The notes below the pieces were generated by a model, which searched no databases, was not told the origin of the DNA, and saw only the letters and a program-made list of their open reading frames with translations. The position numbers and the translations under genes were made by a program. Positions 5,804 to 7,345 of a DNA stretch of 7,345 nt are shown piece after piece; the first letter of the stretch is position 1, and the number at the start of each line of letters is the position of its first letter. This DNA is from Clostridia bacterium (GTDB lineage: Bacteria > Bacillota > Clostridia > UBA1381 > UMGS1253). The stretch spans positions 1 to 7,345 of the forward strand of contig JAFQPV010000232.1 of assembly GCA_017411585.1 (NCBI GenBank). Direction: 5' to 3'.

Positions 5804-7087
5804 ATGAAACAGACATATTTTCATTCAGTTACTTTAGATAAAGAAAAGTGCATGGGGTGTACGAACTGTATCCGTCGTTGCCCGACAGAGGCAATTCGTG
5901 TGCGTGACGGTAAGGCGCGGATTATAAAGGAGCGCTGTATCGATTGCGGTGAGTGCATTCGCGTGTGTCCGTATCATGCTAAACAGGCGTTGACAGATCC
6001 GTTTTCGTCCATTGAAAAGTTTAAATATAAAATCGCTTTGCCGGCACCGGCACTGTATGGTCAATTTCATAATGTCAGAGACATCAATGTGATATTGAAT
6101 GGGCTTAAGGAAATTGGCTTTGATGATGTATATGAGGTGGCGCGTGCAGCAGAAATTGTAACGATTGCAACGATGGATTTGCTGATGCAAAAGAAACTGG
6201 AAATGCCGGTGATTTCAACGGCGTGTCCGGCGATTTTACGATTGATTCGCGTGCGTTTTCCAAGTCTTATTAAAAATCTGTTGCCGCTCAACGCGCCGAT
6301 GGATTTGGCAGCGAAGCTCGCCAGAAGACGTGCAATTGAGAAAAAAGGCATCCCGCCGGAGGATATCGGGGTGTTCTTTATCTCGCCGTGCCCTGCAAAA
6401 GTGACGACCTTGCACGAGCCGCTTGGGGAGGATACAAGTCCTGTGGACGGCGTGATTGCAATTAGCGAGGTGTACAAAAAGCTTGCGCCGATTCTCGGCA
6501 GCTTAAAGCCAAAGGAAAAGCTGGTGCGCGCAGGGTTGAAGGGCGTGAATTGGTGTCACAGCGGCGGTGAGGCAAAGGCGCTCAGCAAGGATGCTTATCT
6601 TGCTGTTGACGGTATTGATAATGTAATTTCTGTATTGGAAAGTTTAGAGGATAACCAAATCAGCCACGTAGAATTTGTAGAGGCTTGTGCTTGTGCAGGT
6701 GGTTGTGTCGGCGGACCGCTCACCGTTGAAAACGGTTATGCGGCACGTGCGAGAATTGAGCAGATTAGCAAAAAACTGACCAGTTATGAAACAGAACGAG
6801 AGCTTCCGCAAATTGATTTGGAGGATGTGCTCATCAGCAAGCCGATTGAATATGTACCGATTTTGAAGTTGGATGACGACAGAGCGGTTGCAATGCAAAA
6901 AATGCAGGAAATGAAGGCAATTGAAGAGCGTTTGCCGAAGCTTGACTGCGGCAGCTGTGGAGCGCCGTCTTGTAAGGCGCTTGCGGAGGATGTTGTGCGT
7001 GGTTTTGGGCGCGAGATAGATTGTATACATAATTTGCGCAGCAAGGTCAATGAGCTTGTGCGCGAAATTTCAGAGCTGGAAATGTAA
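5804..7087 (+). CDS. Ferredoxin-[FeFe]-hydrogenase-domain protein, likely sensory (HydS-like)
   Basis: 427-residue cytoplasmic iron-sulfur protein. Two [4Fe-4S] ferredoxin motifs are seen: Cys16, 19, 22, 26 and Cys45, 48, 51, 55, both with CxxCxxCxxxCP. Next is an [FeFe]-hydrogenase large-subunit domain (about 75-330). Its three H-cluster motifs are recognisable but altered: STACP (138-142) for TSCCP, SPCPAK (195-199) for MPCTAK, and ACAGGCVGG (296-304) for MACPGGCIGG. The four cluster-binding Cys are therefore kept (141, 196, 297, 301), while the proton-relay Cys is replaced by Ala140. A C-terminal Fe-S motif CGSCGAPSC (382-390) with Cys407 precedes a charged helix. This set matches sensory group C (HydS) enzymes rather than catalytic ones, but the PAS domain of many group C proteins is absent. 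The most likely role is H2 or redox sensing; a catalytic role is less likely. The ATG at 5804 follows GAGGAG. Confidence 0.88.
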   Translation: MKQTYFHSVTLDKEKCMGCTNCIRRCPTEAIRVRDGKARIIKERCIDCGECIRVCPYHAKQALTDPFSSIEKFKYKIALPAPALYGQFHNVRDINVILNGLKEIGFDDVYEVARAAEIVTIATMDLLMQKKLEMPVISTACPAILRLIRVRFPSLIKNLLPLNAPMDLAAKLARRRAIEKKGIPPEDIGVFFISPCPAKVTTLHEPLGEDTSPVDGVIAISEVYKKLAPILGSLKPKEKLVRAGLKGVNWCHSGGEAKALSKDAYLAVDGIDNVISVLESLEDNQISHVEFVEACACAGGCVGGPLTVENGYAARARIEQISKKLTSYETERELPQIDLEDVLISKPIEYVPILKLDDDRAVAMQKMQEMKAIEERLPKLDCGSCGAPSCKALAEDVVRGFGREIDCIHNLRSKVNELVREISELEM

Positions 7088-7099
7088 AACGTACAGCGT

Positions 7100-7106
7100 A
7101 GGAGGG
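7100..7106 (+). promoter_or_regulatory. Ribosome binding site selecting a TTG start
   Basis: AGGAGGG, 7 bases before the TTG at 7114. The nearby ATG at 7109 is in another frame and meets TGA after two codons, so TTG is the only sensible start. Confidence 0.82.
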
Positions 7107-7113
7107 AAATGTT

Positions 7114-7345
7114 TTGACAGTAAAAGAGTTCGCTGAAAAGCTATCCTGTAAGGTGTGCGCAGGTGCACAGGGAATGGATAAAGAAATAAACGGTTGCTAT
7201 GTGTGTGACCTTTTAAGTTATGCAATGAGCCATGCTACAGAGGGCAATGTGTGGATTACGGTGCAGACAAACATCAATGTCATTGCCGTTGCGGTTTTGA
7301 CGGAAGTGGGCTGCGTGGTTTTGCCGGAAGGACTTACGCCGGACG
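7114..7345 (+). CDS. DRTGG-domain protein, second copy (3' end outside window)
   Basis: 77 residues are visible before the right edge of a protein expected to be about 110-120 residues long. It begins at TTG, read as Met, followed by TVKEFAEKL. It carries the family block YVCDLLSYAMSHATEGNVWITVQT and the INVIAVAVLTEVGCVVLPEG stretch that typify stand-alone DRTGG proteins near clostridial hydrogenase genes. The usual Gly of the GDLLS motif is Cys here. It shares the same layout as the protein at 4994 (xVKE start, SD/CDLLS-type block, VIVF/CVVLPEG strand) and so is a paralogue, closer to the family norm. It lies 26 bases after the hydrogenase-like gene in the same operon. Its function is unknown; a regulatory or ligand-binding role alongside the sensor is inferred. 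The rare TTG start may hold its translation below that of the upstream genes. Confidence 0.82.
   Translation, partial: MTVKEFAEKLSCKVCAGAQGMDKEINGCYVCDLLSYAMSHATEGNVWITVQTNINVIAVAVLTEVGCVVLPEGLTPD

Noticed and set aside
1..7345. Mobile elements, CRISPR arrays, tRNA or rRNA genes, or an embedded defence system
   Set aside because: I see no transposase or integrase motifs, direct repeat arrays, cloverleaf sequences or terminal repeats; the genes are compactly arranged chromosomal genes.

Overview
The window looks like chromosomal DNA from an anaerobic, probably endospore-forming member of the Bacillota, most likely a Clostridia lineage. The evidence is a spoVAC gene (found essentially only in spore formers), a fermentative D-lactate dehydrogenase, and a gene set typical of Clostridia: DRTGG-domain proteins, an anti-sigma-type ATPase and an [FeFe]-hydrogenase-like protein. 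Shine-Dalgarno sites are strong, genes are tightly packed, and factor-independent terminators are compact. I cannot name the species. I see no mobile element, CRISPR array, tRNA or rRNA, and no gene-free stretch longer than about 140 bases.

Left part (1-4855), housekeeping and metabolism: the 3' half of leuS (leucyl-tRNA synthetase) runs off the left edge and ends at a strong hairpin terminator. Convergent to it, on the minus strand, is a lone spoVAC (spore membrane channel for dipicolinic acid). Divergent from spoVAC across an 88-base gap is ldhA, with an unusual Cys-rich C-terminal tail. Next come ychF, behind its own extended -10 promoter, and birA, a biotin protein ligase without the repressor domain. 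ychF and birA each end at a hairpin terminator, and the ychF terminator lies directly against the birA ribosome binding site.

Right part (4856-7345), a probable hydrogen or redox signalling operon: a promoter with a consensus extended -10 and a poor -35 is overlapped by a perfect inverted repeat (TTGCACAA-N11-TTGTGCAA) centred near -41. Four plus-strand genes follow with short gaps: a DRTGG-like small protein, an RsbW/SpoIIAB-like HATPase, a two-ferredoxin-cluster [FeFe]-hydrogenase-domain protein, and a second DRTGG-like protein cut by the right edge.

The hydrogenase-like protein keeps the four Cys that bind the H-cluster but has Ala where the catalytic proton-relay Cys should be. This is the signature of sensory (HydS-type, group C) rather than catalytic hydrogenases. 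My reading is that it senses H2 or redox state and passes the signal through the ATPase (partner switching) and the DRTGG proteins, probably to control hydrogen metabolism genes beyond the right edge. The gene identities are well supported; the signalling model is inference.
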